Source: Zychaea mexicana (Eukaryota; Mucoromycota; Mucoromycetes; Mucorales; Lichtheimiaceae). Taken from it: a stretch of DNA of 64,000 bases. The notes beneath the pieces were generated by a model. It was not told where the DNA came from and did not search any database. It was given only the letters and a program-made list of their open reading frames with translations. The position numbers and the translations under genes are program-made. This document shows positions 35,231 to 48,100 of this stretch, piece after piece; the stretch's first letter is position 1; each line of letters begins with the position of its first letter. The stretch is from contig NW_026516684.1 of NCBI RefSeq assembly GCF_025766255.1, positions 434,001 through 498,000 on the forward strand, written 5' to 3'.

Positions 35231-38200
35231 CTATTGAGACAGTCCAGATGGCGGTGCTTGAGAGGTTGGTTTGGATGGCGGCATGGGCGATAATCCTTTA
35301 TAAAAATCAAGTTGCTGCGGGTCTGCATCTTCGTCGTCAGACGTAAGCGAGGTGTCCTGACCTTTCAACAACGCAAGATCATCAACATCGTCGTCGTCTT
35401 CATCGAATACGGCGGCTCCTACATTACCTACATGAAGATGCGTTATTTTACCACCCTGTTAACATTGATAACCCAACACGATGGCTTGTACAGCTTCAAC
35501 GAGTGTACTCGAAGTAAAATCTTACCATCCATGCATTTTTCCATTGAAACAATAGCGTTTGGTGCACCATCCAGATAATGAACACTGTTTCGGTTACTGC
35601 GTCCAAATTCTTCTCGAAGTCGTAGTGTAGCTTTTCGCTGAATACGGATCGGAGGAGGTGCCGGTGGCGGCTGTTGTTGTTGCCCTGTCGTAATAGCGGT
35701 TTCCTTATTGATGTTGCTGTCTTTTTCATAGTTATTGTAAACGTCATCATTGTCTTGATCATCACTCTCATCGCTATCATCCTCCAGCATCCGTGGTGCT
35801 GCATCCCCGTCTTCAGTTGTCCAGAAAATGTACTCGAACTCGCTTATAAACAGGTTGAATATGGTTGCTGGAACGCCGAGGGTAGGTGAAAATACAATGC
35901 TGACGTTACGCATAGTCATTTTGTTGACATCCGAGTTTCGTACGACGCGGATAAGATGGGCAGTAAGCGTTCGCAAAAGTGTATAATTTGCTATCGGCAA
36001 CAAGGAGACAAGTCGACCCAACTCGTTGACACGATCTTTTCGATCCAGGAAATCTAAAATATGTATTTGGGTGTGTTGTGTAAGTCGCGTATACATACTG
36101 GGATATATCGGAGGATGATATTCTCGAAAGAACAGTCTGTACTTACCAATAACATGCATGAAGTCAGATCGGTGTTCGCGAGTAAGCACGGTTGAAGGTA
36201 GCTCGCGCAACCACATTTTCAATAATCCGGCAATAGCATGGACATCATAATCTTCCTTGGATGCCAGGAGATTTACGTCGCCCTCTTGATTGAACTTTTG
36301 TTTGAGCTTCTGTATGACCATGTTACTGCCACTGAGACGATACAGTCCTTCCTCCATGACAGCATTTTTGGCATCCAAATATTCGATACACCGATAAACA
36401 ACGGCCGGAAGTTCGTAATTATTCGATACACGCGAGATCCGTACTGCTTCCTCGAGTGGCACTCCAAACACGACCTTGGATCTGTCAGCGTCTTCCGAGT
36501 GGCGTTCGCTTGAATCGTTGGATGAACGTGATAACAGGTTACGGAACCCCGAAGGGACACTGCTAATGCGAGATTCTGCACCGTAGTTGCCATTCGTAGC
36601 TGCTGATGTTGATAATGATGACGATGATGCCAGAGTATCGTTATTACTGCTAAACATCTTTTTGCCCCACATGGTAACACGGTTGGCTTTTTGCTTGACT
36701 TTTTTGTCGTTCGTTTGCAACAGTTGTGCTTGTTGTTGTACGTCGTTGTTGTTATGTGAGGTACTGAGCAAGTCTTCGCTACTACGAAGCGCACCAGGTG
36801 TAGGTGAGAGCATATTGGCTCGTAGACGCACTGGATCCTCGTCACCATCGCCACCTGCTGAGCTTCGTCGTCGAGGAGGTGTAGCATGCGGTGGAGGCGG
36901 AGGTGGTGGCGATGCTGGCGTGTTTGCTCCAAATGTGGGTGTCACGGGCATACTTGGCATAGACGTTGAGAGAAATGTCGCTGCGGCAGAGCCAGCTGCA
37001 CTACTACTATCTGTCGAAGCAGAGGGCGTTAAACCAGTGGCCATGATCGGCTGTTGTTGCTGTAGGTCGTCATCCGCTCCCGAATTTTCGTTATTGCAGG
37101 ATGCAACTGCTGGGATCTGAACGGATGGCACAAATGTCAGTTTGTCCATATCCGCACCATGATCGTTTCTCAAGGTCTTGATAGGTGCAGCTGCAACAGG
37201 ACGGATTTCACCCTTGGACACTTTGCGCTGCTTTTCGACCCTTTTGATGTTATTGTTGTTGTTGTTATTGTTGCTGGTGCCAATGCTGCTGCTGCTGTTG
37301 TTATTGATCTTTTTGGGGATATTGTTTTGATCCAGTCGAATATTATCGAGCAGAGCCGCCACCCATTCATCGCGTTCCTCATCCGAGTTTGCGCACAAGA
37401 TATGTTTTACGGCGCCATTAGGGCCAGATCGCTTTTGTTCCAGAATCAAAAAGGCGTGGCGATAGACGCCGGTGTCTTGATCATTGCCACTTGTAGGTGC
37501 TTGGCGACCCAGTTGGGCATTCGTTAGCTTTATTGCGCCGAGATAACTGCCATCCTTCTGCAAGATATATGAACAATACGTTCTGTGAATATATATTCGG
37601 TGCGTACGACAAGAGCGACAAGAGCGAAAAAAAAAGAAGTGTTGTGATGCGTTGAACGATAAAAAAAAGAAAAGCAGAAGGTCTAGAACTTTACCGATTC
37701 GTAGTACTCAAGTGCGGCGTCTTTAATTTTAAAGTAGCGAGCTTTCCAGCCACCAAAATTTTTACCTCTTTTGGTGAGGTAGCCTGCTTTACGACCGGTT
37801 CGCTGCATAACAAAAACAATAAGCAGTGTTATATAGAGTGCAGTAATGGATTAAATAAAAAGGACGAAGGTTCGAGAGCACACAGACGCGACATACCTGG
37901 TAAGTGTCACGCTCAACGACGTTGGTAGTAAGGAATTCGCAAACGTCTGAGATGTCAGCGTATGGCAAAGATATAATATGCTGCAGATATTGCTCCAGTG
38001 CAACCTGCGTGTGTAATCCGTATAATTTAATTCATGCATGCAAAAATAGAAACCAGAGCTGAAACTGCAAGAAACATCACAAGGCGGTGCTACTGTTTGC
38101 GTAGCAAAACTTTACCTTTCGCTGGTCGATTTTGCTGGGTGCTCGGCTGCTGGTCGAAAACAACTGCTTATCAGGTAGCTTGCCCACCCTACCTCTGACC

Positions 38201-39643
38201 TGATTGCCTTGTGCTTTAATCTATTGTTGTTGTTGTTGTTGTTGTTATTGCCATAATAGCTCATCAAGGTCAGTAAACGCACGAATGACTAAAGAAGTAA
38301 TAGTAGTTGCTCACTTTTGTATCCAAAGCAATAAAGTCAGAATAGAATTTTTCGACACGCCAAAGTTCTTCACATTCGGCGCCGCCACGTTTGCCAACGG
38401 ATATGACAAATGATACCAGTTCCCGACCCTTCTCACTAGTCTTGATATTCGATGCACTGACTTTAACCATGACACTGCTGATATTCTTGGCCGTCATCAA
38501 TGATGTCTTTTCGTCTGGTTGTTGCTGCTGCTGCTGCTGTTGTTGTTGTTGTTCTGCTTCTTCTTCAAAATGGTCGTTAGCCGCGGCAGCTGATGACTTG
38601 GTTTCTTCATTGATTTCCAAAGGACCAGCATCGCCCAGAATCATGCTCTCACGCTTGTTATTGCGCGATGATGAGACTGTCGTTGGAACTACAAGCGCTC
38701 CATCCGAAAAAGATGGTGTCTTGAGCGCACGATAATTCATTGCAGCAGGTGGGGAAGCTGCGCGTATCGATGGATCGTATTCGGATGTATGGCGTGGTAC
38801 AGGTTCTTGCTGCTGCTGCTGCTGCTGTTGCTGCAGGGCTGCTGTTTTTCTATGCACGTCCAAGACAGATGAGGATTTACTTGCAGATGGCACGCCATAA
38901 TATCCACGTGCTTGCTGCTGCTGTTGTTGTTGTTGTTGTTGCTGTTGTTGATGCACTGGCCGATGCTGCTGTTTATGCTGCTGCTTTTTCTGTACTGAAG
39001 ATTGGTATTGAGCAAACAGGTGCGCGTCCTTTTCGATAATGGCCTGTGGAGATGTGGGTGTTTGTGGAGGTGGAGGCGTCGATGGCGGCGGGGAAGCAGG
39101 CGTAGATGGTCGTCGATCCAGTATAGCTGGTGGAGGAAGGGGCGGTGAAACTCGGCCACTAGCAGTAGCACCACCACCTTGATATTGCTGCTGCTGCTGC
39201 TGATGATGATGATGAAGATGATACTGAGGATGCGGAGGATGATGATGTCTACTCTCTTCTCCAGACAATGTCGAGGGTGCTGTAAAAGCACCAGTAGCTA
39301 TTGGAACAATATGTCGATAGGGCGATCGTGGAGGTAACGTAGGCTGCTCACTCTCGATTATCTCCTTCACTCGTTCGGATGAAATAAGGATCGGCTGTTG
39401 CTGTTGCTGCTCTTTACTGTTTTGCAACAGTTTGTGCTCGAGGTGAGTGATTCTGTCACGAAGCCCATCACGCTCACTTGCAAGAATGGCATTGTCCTTT
39501 TGGAGATTATGAATCATGACGCGTTGTTTTTCAATGATTCTCCACAGTTGATCGCCTTGGGACGGAGGTATATGTTGGCTCGTAGTAGTAGACGTGGTAG
39601 GAACGTTGCCATATACTGCCACTTCTTGTTGCTGATGGGTCAT
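35231..39643 (-). CDS. PX-PH-RhoGAP protein (Bem3-like Rho GTPase activator)
   Basis: Seven exons (39643-38315, 38220-38116, 38004-37897, 37802-37695, 37557-36147, 36053-35526, 35427-35231) give about 1261 residues. Order: a short coiled coil (about 30-75); a long Gln/His/Pro-rich region with several polyglutamine runs; a PX domain that starts near SSVMVKVSASNIKTSEKGRE (about 400-515); a PH domain from KAGYLTKRGKNFGGWKARYF (about 520-630). A disordered Ser/Asn-rich region leads to a RhoGAP domain (about 913-1085) with the arginine finger Arg957 in EEGLYRLSGS. This PX-PH-RhoGAP order is that of yeast Bem3, which turns off Cdc42 at sites of polar growth through phosphoinositide binding. One intron (36146-36054, inside the GAP domain) is 93 nt long and free of stops. 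Confidence 0.9.
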
Positions 39644-39891
39644 GCTATTAAATAAGGATTATATGTAGGTACAGGGATAGGGTAAGAGAGTATGTGTGAG
39701 AGAGTGAGCGGAAGGGGGGTTGCCTTGTGCTTATACGTGTGAAAGGAGAGGAAAGAGAGATTTAGGAAGGCAGATGTCTGATAAAGAAATAAAGAAGGGA
39801 AGAAAGAAAGAAAGATAAAACAATCAAAGAGCCTGTTTTCTAATCTACACTCTTTTCTTTCTTTCTTTCTTTCTCTCTCTCTCTTGAGGTG

Positions 39892-39922
<31 letters not shown>

Positions 39923-42637
39923 TGTATGTATGTACGTACGTACGTACGGATGTACGTGCTGCTTTGCGAGAAAAAAGAAAAGGGGAGACAGTGTGGGCGA
40001 AAGGAGGTTCGTCGAGCTGTAAAGCAAGCCTTTACACAAATAAGTTCCTTTTAGTGCTCACAAAATGAACGATTTCCGAAACAGTCATTGTCGTGCATCG
40101 TAGGACAAAAAGCAGCCCTATCTCATTCAATAAGCAGCAATAATAACAATAATAATAATAATATATAATGTAAGCACATCAGCCGCTACAAATGTTGTGC
40201 AACCATTTGCATCAATAACTGTCCCATTAAACATGCAACATGCGGAGTATATGTACTCACCAAGCCATTGCTGTTGGCTCGCCCTGGTGATAGGCCTTTG
40301 TCGTTGAGTGCTTGCTTTTCACTTTGCGATAATTATATAATTGTTTACTTGACACTTTGTTTTTCAAATCTCACCGCTATCCAGGAACAGTGAGCTCACT
40401 GCCACTAAAGCCTAGCATCATATTGATCGAGCTTGTCATTAATCTCATTTTGCCTGTCACACATTCATACGCACTCACATACGCACACACCATCACAAAA
40501 CACTCTCTACAGCAGCAAAAACAACAACGCTATAATTACTACAATTAGGACAGTGAAATTCTGCGTTGACAAGGAGTTCAAGATAAAGCTCCGAGATTTG
40601 GCCCAAAAGACCGTACCTGGATCTGAGAATTTGCAAAAAGTTACCAAGTTACGAAGCCACCAAGGGTCAGGTCATAGCCGTCAAAGCACTCTTCTCTCAA
40701 GTACTCATTATTAGCAACTACAAAAGAAGAAGAGAGCGACATCCATACCTGTCCACAGCAAATAACAAGATACATGTTAAAGGCTTGTTGCCGGCGCTTA
40801 TTTACGTTTGACTCGCAAATCTACAACCTTTTTCTACAAGGAAGAAAACACGCGCTACAAAGAAACATTAATGCAGCCTTACATCATACCGACTCACACT
40901 TTGGTGCATTTACGCAGTTGTTTTTGCTCGAGGGCATGATGCTTTCTTACAGAATGAGTTTAGAAACCGCAATATGCGTGACACATCTCATGACTGTGTA
41001 ATACTCATTTGCTGCTAAAGCAAATGAAATATTCGACATAATATGGCACCGTCATCAATCACGATATCGGCATCAACAGTGACAAGAAGTATCTTGAAAA
41101 CAAATCGATAGACTAAAAAACCGATACGGAATGTGCTGAGATACATACTGAAACAGTTCGTGATTTAGCGTGTAGCTGATGTGGCGATTCATACCTCAAC
41201 TATCATCTGTTCCCGATGGCAGCAAGTTGCTGGAAGGAAACCTCTGCATTTGAATGTTCTTAAGGAAACATCCGGAAAAGCAAGTAAAGTGATAACAGAA
41301 TCGATGTCAGCCCTTCAAAAATCAACACATAAATCATAAAGTAGTATCATAGATTCCTTAAAGACGGCTATTCAGCATTTCTTTTCGATCATTTTGGCAA
41401 TGCAAGCTTTGCTTTGGGATCTATTTGGTGGTCCGGAACGTTTTCGATGGTTTGTCACCAAGTTAGAAACCTGAATTCATATAGTTGCTTATAAACGCTG
41501 ACAGGTTGCGGATATATCACCCGGATTGTGTGTGCCTGGAATGGCTGCGGTAGGAAAAGTTGCGGATAAGCAATAAGGAGCAGGTACAAATGGTATTTAA
41601 TCATTAGAAATGCGCTGTTTTTGCCGCTGTGCACATCTGTACTAATATTAACCTTCTCTAATATGTCTTCATCTCTAAGCTGAACATCACGGCCACTTAG
41701 GAACATCCCTTTGGGGCATAGGTCTAGTGTTAGCGGTGACGGCGACCAAAGTAGGCGTTATCAACACAAACATTCTTCACACAATCTTGAAGCATAGAGA
41801 AAGCTTTCATCAAGATGAACATCGAGTGACAGTGCAACCAACACCAGCACCAGCAGTACCGGTAACATCATCATCAGCAGCACCAAGAAGACCAGCTGGT
41901 CAACCGTCTAAAGGTCAGACCTACGTGATTATTAGTAAAAGAAGGCTGCAACATTCGAACAAAATCATTAGATTCAGCGAGAGGCGAATCGCAAACAAAA
42001 GCAATCACGCACCCGTTATAAGCTTGCGAGCAGTTGGCGGGTTGGAAAATGCAAATAGAACTTTCATATCTTTCAAGCGTATAAATCTATCAACAGGAGA
42101 ATCAAGGGCAACGGCACCGTGCTAGCCAGAAGCCCAAAGACCTGTTGTCAATTACCACCTACGGAAAGTTTGACAATATCAAAAAGTATCGCAGCAGACA
42201 TACTTGACCAATGTGTCACAAATAAGCTTCAAAAGTTCTAATGAGGGAAGAGCCTTCATGCTGTCAACGGAGCTGTACCGCTCCAAATAATTCCATGTAT
42301 ACAACAACACATATAATCGTTATATATTGTCATTATTGGAATTTGCAAATCAACTTCCTGTGACAACAAATCAATCCTCCCACCCTTCTCCTGCACCTAC
42401 CATCCTTCGCTCTCGCCCCTATCTGATGTAGCACCTGCCTTGTGTTCCCTACATCTCCCTTTGTATTTATCGTCCTGAAACTGATTGGTAAAGGAAAGTT
42501 TCGGGTGCTTGACGCCAATCTTACTTGAATTACCTAGCCTTATCTGATTATGCTTCCCCTTTAGGGTAATGCTCATTTTCCTTGCCAGAAACACTGTATA
42601 GGTAAGATACAACTTCTTTTTATTTTCGTTAGAGAGT
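39644..42637. other. Intergenic region with orphan reading frames
   Basis: About 3 kb. It begins with the RhoGAP 5' flank (microsatellites, listed separately). Plus-strand frames at 40433-40714 and 41727-42125 (132 residues, Pro/Ala/Ser-rich middle, Lys/Arg-rich end) have somewhat protein-like composition. They show no splice support and match no family I know, so I do not call them genes. They may be fragments of an old mobile element. Confidence 0.35.
39843..39950. repeat. Tetranucleotide microsatellite cluster upstream of RhoGAP
   Basis: A (TTTC)n run (about 39853-39872), then (CT)n, then about ten TATG units grading into four TACG units (39893-39950). It lies 200-310 bp upstream of the RhoGAP start codon, in its promoter or leader. 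Confidence 0.85.
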
Positions 42638-43898
42638 TCAGTCATCGTTACCAAATTGCCGCCATACGGCATTTTCGTCATCCTCTTTATCATCCTGCTG
42701 TGATCGCTCCTCCTTTTCATATTGTGATGCATCCACAGAGACATCGCCTTCATCCATATATTTCGAATCTGATAATGCGAGTGTTCGATCCTGCTCAAAC
42801 AGTTGACGACCTTGTAGAAAACGTTTCGTAACATGTGTCAGAATTCGTTGCGCTTTTTTTTTTCTTCTGTGTGATTCATCAGTTTTTACCTGTTAATTTG
42901 TTCTTCAGCTCTTTGGCGCGTGCCTTTTTCTCTTCACTCTCGTGATCAGCCAATTCCTTCTCAAACTTGGCTTTCCATTCTTGGAACCGTTCCCACGTCA
43001 ATTTGGTACCGCGGAACCGAGCATTCTCGATCTCCTCCTCCTTGCGAATGCGCTCTATATCTGCTTCTTCCCGAGATCTTTGTGTGTCTTCTAGTATTTG
43101 ATTCAACTCTTCTTTGGCAAGCGATGCCATGGTGAAAATCATAACCATGCCCAACGATTCTTCGGCCTATGGATAACAGCTTTTTGAGTTAGATGGGCCA
43201 ACGAAGATATAAAAGGGACGAAAAACGACAGGAGTCGTAATAATGATAATAATAATAAGAAATAACAATCATACACCAGTCTTGATTGCCGCCAAAATTC
43301 TTTCCAGTTGTGAGTTCGTCAACTTGCCATCAGTAACGTCGACGCTGTATTCTGGCAATTCATCGGGATACGTTGGGGTATATTTGACCCGTAACGACAG
43401 TGCACCTTTTTCATATTTAGATCCGTTATAGAAATGCGTTAAACATGACCCGCCTTCGAATTTATAAAAGAAACAGCAACATTGTTCCTTTCCTTCACAG
43501 AAATACCAATACTACAACATACATGGGGTTTCTTCATCCTGATCGTCTGGGAAAATGGCGATTTGAAATTCTTTATCACCAATTTCTATACGATAAAAGC
43601 CAAAAGATCTTGAGTAATTTAAAACGAAAAAAGGAGAGCGAACAAGTTATTGCAGTGATGCTGTCCCTTCTTATATAAAATTGTACCTTGAAATTCCTCG
43701 GGATATATAGATTGAAGCGCTTCCAATTCGTTTTGCTGTTCTTCAAGGTAATCTATATAAACACAAGTTTAATATTTATTTTTTCCACGCACACACACAC
43801 ACAAACACACGTTCTCTCTCTCTCTCTCTCTCCCCGTGGGAGGTATATACAAAGATCTCTGCTAAAAGAAATAACAATAATATATGATTACCTGTCAT
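42638..43898 (-). CDS. GIR2: RWD-domain protein, GIR2/RWDD1 (DFRP2) family
   Basis: Six exons (43898-43892, 43752-43687, 43585-43523, 43405-43275, 43166-42890, 42810-42638) give about 238 residues, the usual family length. Gir2/DFRP2 binds and stabilises the translational GTPase Rbg2/DRG2 and, through its RWD domain, the kinase regulator Gcn1. The RWD domain spans about 1-105: MTDYLEEQQNELEALQSIYP at the start, then IGDKEFQIAIFPDD and VKYTPTYPDELPEYSVDV with the family YPDE-P motif. A charged helix (about 120-180, WERFQEWKAKFEKELADHES) follows, then an acidic tail ending WRQFGNDD. The first exon holds only seven coding bases; the third uses a later acceptor because the earlier one would bring in a stop. 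Confidence 0.85.
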
Positions 43899-44979
43899 TG
43901 CTAAATCGATCGTAACTGAGAATGTAAAGCTATTTCTCTGGGTTCTCACTGAGAGGGTGTGCAGATAAATTACCTCAGCCGCTGCCTTGCATCGGACACG
44001 TGACAGTCTTCAGATCAGTCTGACAATAGCTTATTTGACATAACTCATATTTTTGTATCTACATTGTTCAACTATGAATCGTGGATCAGATATACCATTA
44101 CGACCATATTGCACATCCCTTTAGACTTTGATATGCAGCCTAAAAAGCTAGTGGTCATATGCAACCTCAATTCCAATCTGTACGTCCTAGTATCCTTACA
44201 ATCCACCTAGTACCACTTCCCCACTACGGCATGCATTTAAAACTGTAAATTTGTCGGAAGCATTTGATCAGCAGACTCAAGGTACTCCTGAAAGATAGTC
44301 CATTTTATGGTTGTTTGGTGTGAGCGTCACCTACACTTTTTAAAGCGGCATGTGACAAAAGGGCAAACTTCAATTGGAAATCGCGACATACGAGTAGTAA
44401 AAGGTAGTTTCTCGTTTGAACTAGCTGTAATCTAAACAAAATAATTTTAAAAATGATGAAACGTCCTTAGTGATTGTGACTAGAAGCAATTCGTCGATTT
44501 TTCCTCAATTTCTTTTAATTTCCCAATCAGCAACTGTCTCCATTTAGTGTATATATTCGAGCTACTATAAATTGGTCAGCTACTTATAGTACATAGAATG
44601 TTGAACTCTAGAATGAGCAGAAGTTGCTGTACCGGATTTCTTATCAGGTAGTAGACGTTTGGATTCATAAATCCAGCATGATGCTTTTATTAACCCATAA
44701 TAAATTTGATATATAGAGAATGACGTTTTTTTCATATATTGGAGTAATGATTCAAAGTAGCTGATATGGTTAAAATATACTCACCAGTGTTAAAACTGGT
44801 CAAATTTGTAGGTGCATGTAGAATAAAACGAATAGTAAAGAAAAAGTATAGCAATATCTAGATAACAAGAAAGTGGTAAAAAGTATATATAAATAAAAAA
44901 AGCATACAGCAATTTGCGATACTAAAACATCAACATAAACGATATCAAATTGAGAATGGATCAATAGGGTACGAACACC
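43899..44979. other. AT-rich interval at the edge of the transposon island
   Basis: About 1.1 kb with a (CA)n/(CT)n run just outside it (43790-43835, in intron 1 of the RWD gene). No gene or RNA was recognised. AT content rises toward 44900, where the first transposon fragment starts. Confidence 0.4.
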
Positions 44980-45148
44980 TACACAGCTGTTAGTCTATCT
45001 CTCGACATGGAAAAGGCTTACGATCGTGTACACCCTGCGTATCTCAAGTAATACTTAGATCGCTGGGGCTTTCTGGAGTCCATTATATGCTGTATCACCA
45101 GCCTTTTTTTGGCTCGAGCATCATCATCAACATCAATGGCGCACTTAG
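44980..45148 (+). pseudogene. LINE reverse transcriptase fragment
   Basis: About 165 bases read SLSLDMEKAYDRVHPAYLK, then a stop, then YLDRWGFLESII and a frame change. They match the same RT stretch of the LINE on the other strand (CLSLDMEKAYDRVHPQYLRQ, near 51290-51235). The match ends abruptly at about 45148, next to the palindrome and the Helitron 3' end. It is a relic, opposite in strand to the large LINE copies. Confidence 0.8.
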
Positions 45149-45153
45149 GGTAT

Positions 45154-45186
45154 TAAATATCAACAACTAAAGTTGTTATATTTAAC
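45154..45186. repeat. 33-bp palindrome at the Helitron 3' end
   Basis: Two 16-base arms (TTAAATATCAACAACT and AAGTTGTTATATTTAA) flank a single central A. Apart from one unpaired base in each arm they are complementary. It lies between the LINE fragment and CTAG (45187-45190), the candidate 3' terminus of the minus-strand Helitron. Confidence 0.75.
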
Positions 45187-48100
45187 TAGCGGTCCTTCCT
45201 CGCTTCGCTCCGTGTCATTCAACGGAAACGCGTCGCAATATGGAGCGATGTTGCATCAGTGTTTCGGCATTGGATGCTTATTGTCTGTTTTCAAAAACAA
45301 AAGGAAGATCATTGTGCAGTGAGAAGTAGTCTACCATACGAAGTCGTCAAAGTTGGATACTTAACTATCTCCAGTTTAGAATGCAATGCGAAAAGAAGTG
45401 TTGACAAAGATGATGTAGTGATATTGATAAAAAGAGAACAGAAGATCCAAAGAATTAGAGAAGGACTTCATGGAAAACAACATTTCGGGTGTTTTGGCCT
45501 TGCTGACCCGCGATGCGTGAGTTTTCCGGGATCTAACATGACTCTAATAGATGATGGGGTGCGGACACGTGACATGGCTACATAAAGCAGACCATGCGTG
45601 AACAGAGGTTCAGGCAAGTAGAGGCCGACAGTGTTGAAAGTTTGACCCTGTGCCTTATTGATGGTCATTGCAAATGCCAGGCGAACAGGGAATTACGTGC
45701 GTTTGAATTGAATGGGAGAGCGTGTTTGTGAAGGTGTGAGTGTTATGCGAGGGATCAAGACAATGTTGCCAGCATGAGGTCCAGTGGCTATTTCAGCTTC
45801 AAGTACATATCGTTGGAAAGAGCGTACAATCAGCCTTGTCCCATTGCAGAGACCACTTTGGGTGTGCAAATTCCGCAAAAGCATGATTGAGCAGCCGACT
45901 TTGAGTTTCAGCGAGTGTGGTGGAAGGTCGGATGGATTCATTGAATTTAGAAGCTCTGGTGGGTATGTGATTTGATCTTCTGGATCATCCACTGTATCAG
46001 CGCTTTGGAACTCATATATGGTGCCCGGAAAATGGTCGAGTACCAAATCGTTGATTGTTGTGACGTCGGCATTCTTTGGAGTCAAGATGGAGCGACTGAT
46101 GAGGTATTGACGATCCACGCGTGGTGCATTGAGGTTGCCGTAAATGGCTTCTATGAGCTCATATGTATTGTAACGTGGCATGAACATTCGATCTGGGAGC
46201 CGGATTCTGTCATCAGTGGTTGGCACCAACAGCTCAGCACCATCACCAATGCGAAGTAAATACTGCGCAAACTCGCGAAGCTCGTTTGCGTCATTGGTGT
46301 CGGCAGCTTGTTGGATGCGCATGCTGGTTTCAAGGCGGTGGACGGTGACACTGGCCCAAATTGATGAGCGATTTAGGCACTGCTGTACAATTTGTGAGCG
46401 CGATGCATTTGGTATCACAGGAAGGACCTATTAACAGGTTTGATGCAGATACTTTAAATGTAAGTACTACCGCCCAATAGCAAAAGAATGCAAAGTAGAA
46501 GAGAGGATACAATGTTAAATACCTGGCGAAAGCCACCACCAAAGACCGTGATCTTTCCACCAAACGGAACACCGGCAAGCGCGGGATCGTCATGTCTCAT
46601 GAGATCCTGGATACTCCTGTTTACAGTCTCAATAACGCTTTTACTGATCATGGACGCTTCATCCCAGATGATCAATCTTGCCGAACGTATAAGCTGCGCG
46701 GTGTCAGACCGTGGGGTAAAATCACACACTGTTGTTTCGTTGACCTCTAAAGGTATCTTGAACGTTGAGTGGGCAGTTCGTCCACCATCAAGCAACAAAG
46801 CGGCAGTTCCACTTGCAGCTACAGCAAGGGCAATATCTCCGTCACGATGAACATGTTGGAGAAGTGCATTGAACAGGTATGTCTTGCCAGTACCGCCAGG
46901 GCCATCCACAAAATGCACCTTTGGCTGATTTGCCGCATGGCGTAAAGATGCATTGACTGCATCAAAGACAGATTGCTGATGCACGTTAAAGACTTGTTGA
47001 GGAGCAGGCATCAGTGCAAGTCGTTCCACAAGTCGACGGTGCTCGCGAATCAACAAAGGCTCGTTGTTGTAGGCGTTATCGTTTGGGTTGGGTGGAAGCA
47101 CAAACCCATCAAACTCGAGAAGCGATCTTGACAATCCAGAGAGCACCAACTCAATATCCAGAAGGCCTTGGTCATATATGACATCCGTGACGGGCAAATT
47201 TTGGATCGTTCAAAATCTTGGTGGGCAGTGTGCAGAAAGTCTTCGACCATGCTATCACGGTGACGAAGCCATAAGTCATGCAGATCCTCGGGTTGACAGA
47301 AGGCCACAATGACTGCAAATAGTTGGCGAAGAGCATGGGGGCGTGGGTAGGTCTGAGCTTGTTCAAGGCATTGGTGCCATTCTTCTTGTCCCGTCAGCGG
47401 GCCACGTCTTCGTGCTGCTGCCTGAAATGATGGCAACAAATCACCGTCTACTGTTCGCAAAAATTCAAAGCTGGTAGCACCGGGAATATGATACAGCAAA
47501 AGTCGAAGATGGAATTTCTCAACTTCGCGGGGGGAAACAACATAGACACGACCGATGGTAGCGCCAAAACCTCGTTCACGTATTTTCCAGCGACGTGTGC
47601 TTTGAACAAATACAAATTGCTCGGAAAAATTGACATAAAGAAGGTTTGCGGTAACGGTGTCGTCTGTGTTCTCTTGGTTGTACTGGAACCATGCTGTCAA
47701 AGTTGTTTCGTGAGCACGGCCTTCAATCACGTTCCCAGGAGCAGCATCCTCATCAAAATGAACAGTTTGTTCATCTTCCAAGTGGACGGCCAAACGCTGA
47801 TGCGCTGGGTACTCTTTGTGAAGAGAAAAAGAAAACAACCGCCAGCAGCCCTCGGAAGCAGAGACATAACGTGCATCAAGGTAGTTGCGTATCTCATCAG
47901 TTATCTGTACATCGTTATCCGTAGCGGTGGTGGTGGTGTTTGCTGTTCGACGCTGCGCTACTACAGCTGACGCGCAATCATGGCCCTTGTAAACGTACTT
48001 ATAGACATATTTGATCGATTGAATAGAAGAGCAGATTTCAACGTTGATGTGTGCGTCGTATTTAACACAAAGATATAAATTGTGCGGCACTACAAATCGA

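Noticed and set aside
36600..37120. Gly-rich plus-strand frame opposite the RhoGAP linker
   Set aside because: Antisense of Pro/Gln-rich coding triplets in a well-supported exon.
41727..42125. 132-codon plus-strand frame with a Pro/Ala-rich middle
   Set aside because: No family resemblance, no splice signals that extend it and no upstream promoter feature; left as intergenic.
45259..45585. Plus-strand 108-codon frame at the Helitron end
   Set aside because: It lies opposite the last helicase segment and the Helitron 3' region; no homology.
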